Part shown: positions 49,125-57,669 of the stretch, one piece after another
How positions within the stretch are numbered: position 1 is the stretch's first letter
Layout: the number at the start of each line of letters is the position of its first letter
Assembly (NCBI GenBank): GCA_050946835.1
Contig: JBMNVN010000002.1
Coordinates: forward strand, 186,001-250,000
DNA length: 64,000 nucleotides
Reading direction: 5' to 3'
From: UBA1447 sp002329225
GTDB lineage: Bacteria; Bacillota; Clostridia; Oscillospirales; Acutalibacteraceae
Notes under the pieces: generated by a model
Database searches by the model: none
Seen by the model: the letters and a program-made list of their open reading frames with translations, nothing else
Told to the model about the DNA's origin: nothing
Position numbers and translations under genes: made by a program

Positions 49125-49868
49125 TTATTCCTCCTCTTCAATAACTTCAGGCTCGCCTTCTTCTTCTGCAGCGGCCATCTGTTCACCTTGTCTGCCTTCC
49201 AATACGGCATCAGCCATCGTGGCGGAAATCAGCTTAACAGCACGAATAGCATCATCATTACCCGGGATGACATAGTCAATTTCATCGGGGTCACAGTTGG
49301 TGTCTACAATTGCTATGATGGGTATACCCAATTTTCTTGCTTCCGCAACGGCAATTCTTTCTTTACGAGGGTCTACAATAAACACTGCAGCGGGGTGACG
49401 CCTCATTTCGGTAATGCCGCCCATAAACTTTTCAAGTTTTTCAATTTCTAAAACAAGTTTAATAACTTCTTTTTTAGGAAGCTTGTCGAAAGTTCCGTCT
49501 TCCTGAAATTTTTTCAGCTGCTCCAATCTTTTAATTCTGCGCTGAATGGTGTTGAAGTTGGTTAACATACCGCCCAGCCAACGTGCGTTTACAAAGGGCA
49601 TACTGCAACGCTCGGCTTCTTCTTTAATGGATTCTTGGGCTTGCTTCTTTGTCCCGACAAAAAGGACTTCTTGTCCTTGAGCGGAAATTTCACGAACAAA
49701 CATATACGCTTCTTCAAGTTTCTTGACGGTTTTTTGAAGATCGATAATGTAGATTCCGTTTCTTTCCGTGAAGATGTAGGGAGCCATTTTGGGGTTCCAT
49801 CTTCTGGTTTGGTGTCCAAAATGAACACCTGCTTCGAGTAATTGCTTCATTGATACGACTGATGACAT
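49125..49868 (-). CDS. rpsB: 30S ribosomal protein S2
   Basis: Small-subunit protein of 247 residues. MKQLLEAGVHFGHQTRRWNPKM, VGTKKQAQESI, FVNARWLGGMLTNF and the C-terminal PIIAIVDTNCDPDEIDYVIPGNDDAIRAVKLI are typical S2 sequences. The C-terminus is a glutamate-rich tail. ATG 49868 has AAGGAGG 7 bases upstream and gives MSSVVSMKQLL; a 35-codon upstream extension in the same frame is basic and not S2-like, so it is 5' leader. A near-consensus promoter lies about 100 bases upstream. Confidence 0.97.
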   Translation of the reverse strand: MSSVVSMKQLLEAGVHFGHQTRRWNPKMAPYIFTERNGIYIIDLQKTVKKLEEAYMFVREISAQGQEVLFVGTKKQAQESIKEEAERCSMPFVNARWLGGMLTNFNTIQRRIKRLEQLKKFQEDGTFDKLPKKEVIKLVLEIEKLEKFMGGITEMRRHPAAVFIVDPRKERIAVAEARKLGIPIIAIVDTNCDPDEIDYVIPGNDDAIRAVKLISATMADAVLEGRQGEQMAAAEEEGEPEVIEEEE

Positions 49869-49971
49869 ATTCTTCCTCCTTAGTTTTTTCCTCCGCAAAA
49901 GCTTAAGGAAATTGAAACGCCGAACATTCGACGCACCGTCAACTCCACCTTTGCGTGTGAATTGCCGTGAC

Positions 49972-50000
49972 ATTATATCACCGGGATTTAACTAATGCAA
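49972..50000 (-). promoter_or_regulatory. Promoter of rpsB-tsf(-rhaM)
   Basis: Minus strand TTGCAT (50000-49995), 17-base spacer, TATAAT (49977-49972) with extended -10 TGA. The leader to the rpsB start is about 97 bases and contains two Shine-Dalgarno-like sequences in tandem (GGAGGAAA and AAGGAGG), the first able to pair with TTTCCT upstream. Confidence 0.82.
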
Positions 50001-50039
50001 GTATTTTTATTAAATTGTAAACTTATTCCGTTTTCCGCT

Positions 50040-50264
50040 CTACTCCTCATCAAAAATGCCGTCGTATAGTTCAGAGATTCGTTGTCTACGGCGGTTTTCT
50101 TCTTCGATATCAAGCAAAATGCCGCCATCATCCGTAAGTCGGATTATATTTCCCGGTTGTGCGTCTATAGGTAATTTATCACGGCGTATAAGCAAAACCG
50201 ACATATCTTCCCTCTCACAAACGGCAATATCATCTTCAAACCTGTCAATTGATAAATATTCCAT
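50040..50264 (-). CDS. DUF3006 domain-containing small protein
   Basis: 74-residue acidic protein. The pattern SIDRFEDDIAVCERED, then INLP/KLPIDAQPGNIIRL and a C-terminal charged helix (EEENRRRQRISELYDGIF) matches the DUF3006 family. The function is unknown; it could form a small beta-barrel. It begins 6 bases after the metallo-beta-lactamase gene and in other Firmicutes DUF3006 genes are found next to such ComEC-like proteins, so a shared role is likely. It is the last gene of the ftsK-led block. Confidence 0.8.
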   Translation of the reverse strand: MEYLSIDRFEDDIAVCEREDMSVLLIRRDKLPIDAQPGNIIRLTDDGGILLDIEEENRRRQRISELYDGIFDEE

Positions 50265-50270
50265 AACTGC

Positions 50271-51218
50271 TTAATCCCTTTCACAAAGATAGTACAAGTT
50301 ATTACCGTCACTGACAAAAACAATACTTCCGTTAAAATCGGTACGGAGTATTTTGGCACCGGCGGCAGTTAGACGGTCCATGGTTTCTTTTGTTGGATGA
50401 CCAAAAGAATTTCCGCGTCCGCAGGAAATAACCGCAAAGTCCGGCTCAACTTTTTTGAGGAACTTATCGCTGCAGGAAGACTTACTGCCGTGGTGTCCTG
50501 CTTTAAGTACATCCGATTTAAGCTCAACGTTGGATTTCAGTATATCGTTTTCACTTTTAAATTCGGCGTCCCCCGTCAAAAGAAAGGTATTATTTCCGTA
50601 ACTGATACGAAGAACAAGAGACATATTATTCAAATCATTTGTCTGTATTAAAGGAGCAATAACGGATATTTTTACATCTCCCAATTCGAACACATCGCCG
50701 GGTTTGCCTTTTGCCGCCTTAATTTTTTTCTCATAAATCGTGTTTAGGAGTTTTTCATATATTCTGGTTGTAGGTAAATCTTCTTTGCGTATATCGGACA
50801 TGACTATCTTGGAAACGGGGAAGGAGTTGAGTACTTCAGGCATTGAGCCGATGTGATCGGAATCCGGGTGAGTGACAAAGATATATTGCAAATCTTTAAT
50901 ATTTTGGTTGTATAAATAGCGAAGCACACTGTCCTTACTGTGAGTATCCCCGGCATCAATCAAAGCACTCCCTTGTTGAGTCTTTATGAGGATGCAGTCG
51001 CCTTGCCCAACATCTATGAAGTGTACACTCAAGCAGTCGTCAGGGATTGAGTTATCACCTTTCAGACCGGCAGCGGCAAAAATATCGTCCCATGTGGGTA
51101 TGCCGAGTTCCGGGAACAGTTGTGATCCATATGTAATAATCAAAGAAATGGACAGCAAGATTAGAACAGCTGTCACAATCAAAATAACATTATTCTTGAC
51201 TTGACTTTTTATGCACAC
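50271..51218 (-). CDS. ComEC/Rec2-like metallo-beta-lactamase, membrane-anchored
   Basis: 315 residues: an N-terminal signal or membrane anchor (about 10-32), a short linker and a metallo-beta-lactamase domain like the C-terminal domain of ComEC. Motifs are SVHFIDVGQGDCILIKT, LIDAGD, VTHPDSDHIGS (HxxxDH type), LTGDAE and LKAGHHGSKSS, ending SFGHPTKETMDRL. It should face outward and may be a nuclease or phosphodiesterase acting on extracellular DNA or nucleotides; the target is unproven. The start is GTG immediately after the YgiQ-type gene stop, with weak AGAAGTGA upstream. Confidence 0.85.
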   Translation of the reverse strand: MCIKSQVKNNVILIVTAVLILLSISLIITYGSQLFPELGIPTWDDIFAAAGLKGDNSIPDDCLSVHFIDVGQGDCILIKTQQGSALIDAGDTHSKDSVLRYLYNQNIKDLQYIFVTHPDSDHIGSMPEVLNSFPVSKIVMSDIRKEDLPTTRIYEKLLNTIYEKKIKAAKGKPGDVFELGDVKISVIAPLIQTNDLNNMSLVLRISYGNNTFLLTGDAEFKSENDILKSNVELKSDVLKAGHHGSKSSCSDKFLKKVEPDFAVISCGRGNSFGHPTKETMDRLTAAGAKILRTDFNGSIVFVSDGNNLYYLCERD

Positions 51219-53078
51219 TCACTTCTTTCGCCGTTTTCTTTTATTTATAACCGATTTGTCAATCGGTTTAACCAAGCAATTGTTGCCGTTACCGATTAAG
51301 TCGGTTCTGCCGGTAATACTAAGCGCCCGTGCAACTAACCCGGCATTTTGGGGCAGATAGTATTGTAATAAGGCTCGTTGCATTCTTTTTTCTTGCGGAT
51401 TGCGAGCCACATGAACCTCTTCCAAGGTTAAAGGGTTAAGTCCGGTATAATACATACAAGTTGAAATAGTGCCGGGCGTGGGGTAAAAATCCTGCACCTG
51501 TTCAGGGCGAATTCGCTCTTTTTTCAAAAATTCGGCAAGTTCCACTGCATCATTTAGAGTACTCCCGGGATGTGAAGAGATAAGATAGGGAACTAAATAC
51601 TGTTTTTTACCGATACTTCGATTAATCTCATAAAATCTGTCTGAAAAAGCAACATAGGTGTCTAAGGAAGGTTTGCCCATAAGTTCGAGAACTCCGGCAC
51701 TGCAGTGTTCCGGTGCTACTTTCAGCTGTCCGCTTACATGATTTGCAATCAACCTTTTTAAAAATGTGTCATTTTTATCCAACATCACATAATCATAACG
51801 TATACCGAATCGGACAAACACTTTTTTTACATCCGGGTGCTTTGCGGCTTCGCTTAAAATATCAAGATACTCGCTGTGGTCAACCTGCAAATGGGGACAA
51901 GGTTCAGGGGTCAAGCATTTTTTATCAGCGCACATTCCCCTATTCTTTTGCAACTTACATGATGGAAGTCTAAAATTTGCCGTCGGACCGCCAATATCGT
52001 GAATATAACCTTTAAAGTTAGGGAGTTTTGTAAGTAAATCAACTTCTTTTAATATTGACTCTTTACTTCTGCAAGTTATGTAGCGCCCTTGATGAAAGCT
52101 TATGGAGCAAAAATTACAATCACCAAAGCAACCTCTGTTATGCGTGACGGAAAATATTACTTCTTCCAATGCGGGTACACCGCCTGCCGAGATATAGTCG
52201 GGATGAAAGGTGCGCGTGTAAGGCATGGTATAAACTTCATCAAATTCTTCAGTGCTTAGCGGCGGCATAGGAGGGTTTTGAACTAACATTTTGCTGCCGT
52301 GTCGCTGTTTTACCGACTTACCGCGCTTCCAATCACTCTCTCTATGTTGAATTCTGCAGGCAACGGCATATTCTTTTTTATTTTCCGATACATTTTTGAA
52401 TGAGGGGCATTCCGCACCTTGATAGGGCGTATCTTCAACATCTACCAGATAACAAATACCGGGAATATCCCTGATGTTTTGTATGTTTTCTCCGTTTTTA
52501 AGCCGTTGAGCAATTTCAAGGCTTTGCTTTTCGCCCATTCCGTAAACAAGTAAATCCGCTTTAGACTCAACTAATACTGATGGATGAACTTTATCGCTCC
52601 AATAGTCATAATGTGCAAACCTGCGCAGAGAAGCTTCCAATCCTCCTATAACAATGGGGATTGAACCGAAAGTATTTCTTATAACCGCACAATAAGAAAC
52701 AACTGCCCTATCGGGCCTTTTGCCCGTAATTCCTCCGGCGGTGTAATAGTCGAACTTCCTTTTATTTTTGGCAACAGTGTAGTTGGCAACCATTGAATCA
52801 AGATTTCCGGATGCTACAAAAAATCCGAGCTTGGGCCTACCGAATTTTTTAAAATCCTGCGGGTCCAACCTCGGTTGTGCAAGAATTGCCACACGAAAGC
52901 CGAAGTATTCAAGATAACGGGATATTATGGCGGAGCCGAAACTGGGATGGTCTACATATGCGTCTCCCGTAACAACTACTATATCCACATAATCCCAACC
53001 GCGCTGAATCAAATCCTGAGCACTAACAGGCAAAAACAGGTTTCTGTCTGTTTCAATTTTGAAGAACTCTTTATTCAT
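51219..53078 (-). CDS. YgiQ family radical SAM protein
   Basis: 619-residue YgiQ-family radical SAM enzyme of unknown reaction. The N-terminal cobalamin-binding-like region (DIVVVTGDAYVDHPSFGSAIISRYLE) is followed by GGLEASLRRFAHYDYW and the cluster motif CFGDCNFC in NRGCFGDCNFCSISFHQ (Cys-x3-Cys-x2-Cys). IHDIGGPTANF and the SSHPGSTLNDAVELAEF region in the C-terminal part are typical. The C-terminus is very basic. It overlaps ftsK by 8 bases. Function of YgiQ proteins is not known. Confidence 0.92.
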   Translation of the reverse strand: MNKEFFKIETDRNLFLPVSAQDLIQRGWDYVDIVVVTGDAYVDHPSFGSAIISRYLEYFGFRVAILAQPRLDPQDFKKFGRPKLGFFVASGNLDSMVANYTVAKNKRKFDYYTAGGITGKRPDRAVVSYCAVIRNTFGSIPIVIGGLEASLRRFAHYDYWSDKVHPSVLVESKADLLVYGMGEKQSLEIAQRLKNGENIQNIRDIPGICYLVDVEDTPYQGAECPSFKNVSENKKEYAVACRIQHRESDWKRGKSVKQRHGSKMLVQNPPMPPLSTEEFDEVYTMPYTRTFHPDYISAGGVPALEEVIFSVTHNRGCFGDCNFCSISFHQGRYITCRSKESILKEVDLLTKLPNFKGYIHDIGGPTANFRLPSCKLQKNRGMCADKKCLTPEPCPHLQVDHSEYLDILSEAAKHPDVKKVFVRFGIRYDYVMLDKNDTFLKRLIANHVSGQLKVAPEHCSAGVLELMGKPSLDTYVAFSDRFYEINRSIGKKQYLVPYLISSHPGSTLNDAVELAEFLKKERIRPEQVQDFYPTPGTISTCMYYTGLNPLTLEEVHVARNPQEKRMQRALLQYYLPQNAGLVARALSITGRTDLIGNGNNCLVKPIDKSVINKRKRRKK

Positions 53079-55509
53079 CGCCTAAATCATCTTGTCCGGA
53101 GCCTAATGCATACATTTCGAGCCACTGTTGTTTTGTAATTAACACATTTCTGGGCTTGCTTCCGTCAGGCGGACCTACAATACGCCTTTCTTCAAGAACA
53201 TCCATCAGGTTTGCCGCTCTGGCATAACCGACTTTAAGTTTTCTTTGTAAAAAAGTTGTTGATGCCACCTGAGCTTCCGCAATAACTTCTATGGCTTTAT
53301 AGAGCAGTTCATCCTCTCCGCCCTCACCTTCACCGGCAACAACGGCTTTCTTTTTGTCCTCAACCGCTCTCTTGGAAATATCTTTTATCATCTCTTCATC
53401 ATAAACGGCTTCCGCCATAGATTTTATATAGCTGACAGTTTTTTCAATATCTTTATCCGAAATAAAACAACCTTGCAAACGGATCGGTTTAAGCATCCCC
53501 ACGGGGCTGAATAACATATCACCGTTGCCAAGCAGTTTTTCAGCACCGTTTGTATCAATTATAGTTCTTGAATCCACATAAGAGGCCACGCTTAGAGCAA
53601 TCCGGCTTGGTATATTTGCCTTAATAACTCCGGTAATTACGTCCACAGAAGGTCTTTGCGTTGCAATTACGAGGTGTATTCCGGACGCTCTTGCTTTTTG
53701 AGCAATCCGGCAAATATATTCTTCAACCTCTCTCGGCGCAACCATCATTAAATCGTTAAGCTCATCAATAAATATTACAATTCTATGCAGTTGCTTTAAA
53801 TCCGGATTCTTTTCTGCCAGCCGGTTATAAGATGCAATATTTCTAACCTTATACTCATTAAAAAGAATATATCGTTTTTCAACTTCATTGAGCGCCCAGC
53901 TTAAAGCGCCGGCTGCTTTTCTCGGGTCTTCCACAACCGGTATAGCCAAGTGAGCTATTCCGTTATATGGTCCCAGCTCTACCCCTTGCTTGGCATCTAT
54001 TAAAATAAGCTTTACCTCATCCGGAGTTGCGTTGTACAACAAACTTGCAATAAGGGCGTTCATGCAAACCGACTTACCTGAGCCAGTAGTACCCGCAATC
54101 AGCAAGTGGGGCATTTTGTCCAAATCGGAGCAAATTATATTCCCTGTAACATCTTTACCCAAAGCCATATCCAACTTGCTGTCGGCGGTTCCGAACTTCT
54201 CAGATTCGATAATTTCTCGGAAATAAACCATATTCTTCTTTATATTCGGAATTTCAATTCCTATTGCCGATTTATTAGGAATAGGCGCTTCAATTCTAAC
54301 GCTCCCTGCGGCCAGATTCATTGCAATATCGTCGGCGAGTTTCGTAATTCTGCTGATTCTTATACCCGGACTGGGTTGAAGCTCATACCTTGTCACAGTC
54401 GGGCCCCGGCTTATCATAGTGATTTGTGACTGAATCCCGAAGCTTTCAAGAGTATTAATAAGTTTTTCTCCGTTTTTCTTCAACTCATACTCAGTTTCAG
54501 TGCCGCTTTGCGCTTTTGGTATAGTAAGAAGAGAAGTTGGCGGTTTTTGATAAACTATTTTATCAATGTTCAAATTCGCTTCAATATCACCGCTTGTTTG
54601 CAAATTCTCGGATTTTTTTTCCGGCGATAAACCTTTATCTTTGTTGTCAATATCCGCCGTACCCTGCATTCCGCTTTTTATAGGGGTATCGATAATAATT
54701 TCTACATCATCCGTAGAATTAGCTCCGTTGCCTGTATTTACAGCAAACTCTTCTTCAGTAAGTACTCGGGGGGGAGAAAACCTTTTGCCAACGCCCTTTT
54801 CTTCGTAAACTACAGGTTTATTGTCAGTTTCAACAATATCGACTTCTTCTGCTTTTACTTTTGCAGTCTCTTTCTTTTCTTTAATCTTTTTAAAAAGGTT
54901 TGAGAAAAAAATGATAATTGACTGTAAAGAAATTTTTGTAGCGAACATTAATGATGCTAACGATATGACAATTAAAATAATTTTAGATGGCAAATAACCA
55001 AAAAGCTTTACGGCAGAACCGCCAACCAAAGCGCCAATTACTCCGCCGCTGAAAGTATATGTTCTTTCAGACCAGGCAGCACCGATTTGATTTAATAATG
55101 GTTCCTTTAAGGGTTCTTCATCATTGCCGAAAAGATGTATAAGACCTCCGAGAAGCAAAACAAAGAATGTTACACTTAAAATGGAGGAAACAATCTTATT
55201 GCGAGGTTTTTCCAAAGCAAAAAGAACTGAGAAATAGATAAGCAAAGCAGGCCAAATATAAGCACAATAGCCAAAAATACCCAAGTAGGCTCCGTGCAAG
55301 GCCATCCATATTCTTGAGCCTTCAACAAAAGCCAAGAATGCAAGAATAATCGCAAAAGAAAAAATCAAAATTGCAATCTTTTGTTCAGTTGACATCCCTG
55401 ACTCGCTGAGTTGATTGCTGTTCTTTTTATTTGCGTTTTTTTCAGGCTTTGATGATGTGCTCCTATTTGACTTCTTTTTAAGAGTTTTATTACTCTTTTT
55501 ACTACTCAT
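53071..55509 (-). CDS. ftsK: FtsK/SpoIIIE family DNA translocase
   Basis: Septal DNA pump of 812 residues. Four or five hydrophobic segments lie in the first about 210 residues, then a charged linker (210-330) and the RecA-like motor with GTTGSGKSVCMNALIASLLY (Walker A), VIFIDELNDLMM (Walker B), IATQRPSVDVITG, and a C-terminal winged-helix gamma domain (YKAIEVIAEAQVASTTFLQRKLKVGYARAANLMDVLEERRIVGPPDGS) for DNA polarity recognition. FtsK for division and SpoIIIE for sporulation cannot be told apart here. TGGAGA precedes the ATG and a good promoter lies about 90 bases upstream. Confidence 0.93.
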   Translation of the reverse strand: MSSKKSNKTLKKKSNRSTSSKPEKNANKKNSNQLSESGMSTEQKIAILIFSFAIILAFLAFVEGSRIWMALHGAYLGIFGYCAYIWPALLIYFSVLFALEKPRNKIVSSILSVTFFVLLLGGLIHLFGNDEEPLKEPLLNQIGAAWSERTYTFSGGVIGALVGGSAVKLFGYLPSKIILIVISLASLMFATKISLQSIIIFFSNLFKKIKEKKETAKVKAEEVDIVETDNKPVVYEEKGVGKRFSPPRVLTEEEFAVNTGNGANSTDDVEIIIDTPIKSGMQGTADIDNKDKGLSPEKKSENLQTSGDIEANLNIDKIVYQKPPTSLLTIPKAQSGTETEYELKKNGEKLINTLESFGIQSQITMISRGPTVTRYELQPSPGIRISRITKLADDIAMNLAAGSVRIEAPIPNKSAIGIEIPNIKKNMVYFREIIESEKFGTADSKLDMALGKDVTGNIICSDLDKMPHLLIAGTTGSGKSVCMNALIASLLYNATPDEVKLILIDAKQGVELGPYNGIAHLAIPVVEDPRKAAGALSWALNEVEKRYILFNEYKVRNIASYNRLAEKNPDLKQLHRIVIFIDELNDLMMVAPREVEEYICRIAQKARASGIHLVIATQRPSVDVITGVIKANIPSRIALSVASYVDSRTIIDTNGAEKLLGNGDMLFSPVGMLKPIRLQGCFISDKDIEKTVSYIKSMAEAVYDEEMIKDISKRAVEDKKKAVVAGEGEGGEDELLYKAIEVIAEAQVASTTFLQRKLKVGYARAANLMDVLEERRIVGPPDGSKPRNVLITKQQWLEMYALGSGQDDLGDE

Positions 55510-55595
55510 ATTACTTCTCCATGATATTAAAAAGAACCGGCCGCTGACTCAAATAATATTATCACTCAAAGATTGATTGCTTATTCTACTTCAGA

Positions 55596-55624
55596 ATTAT
55601 ATCATTTTTTCTCATAAGCCGCAA
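55596..55624 (-). promoter_or_regulatory. Promoter of the ftsK block
   Basis: Minus strand TTGCGG (55624-55619), 17-base spacer, TATAAT (55601-55596) with extended -10 TGA. No clear promoter for the divergent aconitase was seen in the 55510-55709 gap. Confidence 0.75.
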
Positions 55625-55709
55625 TAATATTAATTAAGAAATAAAATCGCAATTAATTGTGCTATCATTCTAAAATAACATTACAGACAGGTCTTTGGAG
55701 GTCTTTTTT

Positions 55710-57641
55710 ATGGGATATACAATCAGCCAGAAGATAATAAACAGCCACCTGCTTTCGGGCATTGCAGCTCCCGGTAACGAAATAGGAATTAGAATTGATC
55801 AGACACTGACTCAAGACGCTACCGGCACAATGGCCTACCTTGAGTTTGAAGCAATTGGTGTTGACAGAGTTAAAACCGAACTTTCCGTTGCTTATATTGA
55901 TCACAATACCCTGCAAAACGGCTTTGAAAATGCAGATGACCATAGATTTATACAAAGTGTTGCAAAAAAGCGAGGTGTGGTTTATTCACGCCCGGGCAAC
56001 GGTATTTGTCACCAAGTTCATTTAGAGCGTTTTGGGATTCCGGGTAAAACATTAATCGGTTCAGACAGTCACACACCGACAGCGGGCGGACTCGGGATGC
56101 TCGCAATGGGTGCGGGCGGGTTAGATGTTGCTGTTGCCATGGGCGGGGGAACATATTACCTTAATATGCCGGAAATAATTTTAATTCATCTTGAAAATCG
56201 ACTTAATCCATGGGTTTCCGCTAAGGACGTAATACTTGAAATTCTCAGAATCCTTTCCGTTAAAGGCGGGGTTGGCAGAATAATAGAATATGGCGGTCCC
56301 GGTGTTGCTTCACTTTCGGTAACGGAGAGAGCCACCATTACAAATATGGGGGCAGAGTTAGGTGCTACAACATCAGTCTTTCCATCCGACGAAAGAACCC
56401 GTGAATTTTTGAAAGCTCAAGGTCGCGAAGAGGACTGGTGTGAGCTTACTGCCGATGCCGATGCGCTGTATTCCCAGGTTATAAAAATCGACCTTGCTTC
56501 AATAGAACCCATGTGTGCAATGCCTCACATGCCGGACAATGTTAAAAGCGTGAGAGAAATCGGCAACATTACAATAGACCAGGTCTGTATCGGCTCATGT
56601 ACAAATTCGTCCTTACAGGATATGTTGAAAACGGCGGCAATATTGAAGGGTAAAACCGTTCATCCTAATGTCAGTCTGACAATTTCGCCGGGTTCTATGC
56701 AAGTTCTCAATATGCTGGCAGAAAACGGAGCCTTGTCCGATATGTTAGTTGCAGGAGCAAGAATTCTGGAATCCGCTTGCGGCCCATGTATAGGTATGGG
56801 ACAATCACCCAACTCCGGAGGTGTTTCGCTGAGAACTTTTAACCGTAATTTTGAGGGCCGCTCAGGTACTGCTGATGCAAAAGTATATCTTGTAAGTCCC
56901 GAGGTGGCCGCTGCATCAGCGATAAACGGCTATTTAACCGACCCGAGAGAGCTTGGTAACGCACCCGAAATAGAGCTGCCGGAACGCTTTAATATAAATG
57001 ATACCATGATAATTAAACCTGCTGACGAAAAAAATGCTGATGCAGTTGAGGTTATATACGGTCCTAATATTAAACCTTATCCATTAACTGTTGAACTGCC
57101 GGAATCTATAAATGCCGAGGCGGTACTTAAGGTTGGAGATAATATAACCACGGATCATATAATGCCTGCCGGGGCAAAGATACTCCCCTACCGTTCCAAT
57201 ATCCCCTACCTGTCAAAGTTCTGTTTTTCTCAAGTTAAAGAAAACTTTGCAGAAATCTGCTTTGAAGCGGGTTCGGGGATTATTATTGGGGGTACAAATT
57301 ACGGGCAGGGTTCCTCTCGTGAGCATGCCGCCCTTGTCCCCCTTTATTTAGGTATAAAGTCCGTAATAGCTAAATCATTTGCAAGGATTCACGGCGCAAA
57401 CCTGATAAATGCCGGAATTCTTCCTTTCACTTTTGAAAACGTCAACGATTACGACAAAATTGATGAAGGTGATGAGTTATCGCTCCCCGATATCAAGAAC
57501 AGACTGATTGAAAAAAGACAAGTCGTGCTGAAAAACATTACAAAAGATGATGAATATCTTTTGCATCATGAATTTTCCGATAGGCAAATAGATATAATTT
57601 TGGCAGGCGGTCTGCTAAACTACACTAAAAATCATTCATAA
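55710..57641 (+). CDS. Aconitate hydratase
   Basis: 643-residue aconitase of the shorter clostridial type (AcnA is about 900). Iron-sulfur cluster ligands are in CIGSCTNSSLQD and ESACGPCIGMG; DSHTPTAGGLGMLAMGAGGLDVAVAMGGG and SREHAALVP in the swivel domain are also diagnostic. It should interconvert citrate and isocitrate. ATG 55710 has GGAGGT 7 bases upstream. The isocitrate dehydrogenase gene follows after 28 bases, supporting aconitase over homoaconitase or isopropylmalate isomerase. No citrate synthase gene is next to it. Confidence 0.92.
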   Translation: MGYTISQKIINSHLLSGIAAPGNEIGIRIDQTLTQDATGTMAYLEFEAIGVDRVKTELSVAYIDHNTLQNGFENADDHRFIQSVAKKRGVVYSRPGNGICHQVHLERFGIPGKTLIGSDSHTPTAGGLGMLAMGAGGLDVAVAMGGGTYYLNMPEIILIHLENRLNPWVSAKDVILEILRILSVKGGVGRIIEYGGPGVASLSVTERATITNMGAELGATTSVFPSDERTREFLKAQGREEDWCELTADADALYSQVIKIDLASIEPMCAMPHMPDNVKSVREIGNITIDQVCIGSCTNSSLQDMLKTAAILKGKTVHPNVSLTISPGSMQVLNMLAENGALSDMLVAGARILESACGPCIGMGQSPNSGGVSLRTFNRNFEGRSGTADAKVYLVSPEVAAASAINGYLTDPRELGNAPEIELPERFNINDTMIIKPADEKNADAVEVIYGPNIKPYPLTVELPESINAEAVLKVGDNITTDHIMPAGAKILPYRSNIPYLSKFCFSQVKENFAEICFEAGSGIIIGGTNYGQGSSREHAALVPLYLGIKSVIAKSFARIHGANLINAGILPFTFENVNDYDKIDEGDELSLPDIKNRLIEKRQVVLKNITKDDEYLLHHEFSDRQIDIILAGGLLNYTKNHS

Positions 57642-57669
57642 ATTAATATAAAATTTTTGGGAGGAAAAA

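Noticed and set aside
49869..49973. 35-codon N-terminal extension of rpsB
   Set aside because: Arg/Lys-rich and not S2-like; a perfect Shine-Dalgarno sequence lies before the internal ATG and the promoter is too close for the upstream start.
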